A stretch of 5,144 nt of DNA from CAYYJM01 sp964471755. GTDB lineage: Bacteria; Planctomycetota; Planctomycetia; Gemmatales; Gemmataceae. Made by a program: the position numbers and the translations under genes. Location: the NCBI GenBank assembly GCA_964471755.1, contig CAYYJM010000366.1, positions 1 to 5,144 on the forward strand. Reading direction: 5' to 3'. Below, piece by piece: positions 5,111 through 5,144 of this stretch (its first letter is position 1; the number at the start of each line of letters is the position of its first letter). The notes below the pieces were generated by a model, which had not been told where the DNA came from, ran no database searches, and saw only the letters and a program-made list of their open reading frames with translations.

Positions 5111-5144
5111 AATCCTCGCTCGGGAGCGCAGCGACACCGCAGAT

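Overview
The window is GC-rich (roughly 65% by eye), gene-dense bacterial DNA, most likely from a planctomycete of the Gemmatales/Isosphaerales kind. The best taxonomic clue is the protein encoded at 1047-2219. It opens with a short CxC/CxxC zinc ribbon containing CDCGAKLQVKDEYAGQEGRC, followed by a charged linker and two membrane helices, an architecture I associate with Planctomycetes. This assignment comes from family memory, not from a search.

Left block (1-731, minus strand): two overlapping genes encode helical proteins of unknown function. A 114-aa protein comes first. A second protein follows through an ATGA stop/start overlap and runs off the left edge. Upstream of this pair lies a 315-nt gap (732-1046) that separates it from a divergent gene. 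Inside the gap is a striking ~100-nt imperfect inverted repeat (776-875), more AT-rich than its surroundings, which looks like a MITE/IS-relic or a large operator hairpin.

Centre (1047-2219, plus strand): one gene encodes the zinc-ribbon/two-helix membrane protein, with a C-terminal domain that may be PH-like. It converges on the next block with only 3 nt between the two stop codons.

Right block (2223-4952, minus strand): a compact four-gene cluster is read murB - ftsQ-like - RlaP-type nucleotidyltransferase - 77-aa charged protein. The first junction has a 48-nt gap, the second is an ATGA overlap, and the third has a single base between stop and start. A good TATAAT box and a strong Shine-Dalgarno precede murB. 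The first two genes serve peptidoglycan precursor synthesis and the division/cell-wall machinery. The last two have no obvious cell-wall role and may simply ride on the operon, or link RNA metabolism to it.

Right edge (4953-5144): no gene is evident. It holds the murB promoter, a tandem 8-bp repeat and a cluster of nested palindromes.

No RNA gene, CRISPR array, intact insertion sequence or defence island is visible. Most of the window is ordinary chromosome. The items most worth a second look are the 776-875 palindrome, the lysine at the usual catalytic serine/cysteine position of MurB, and the RlaP family gene embedded in a cell-wall operon.
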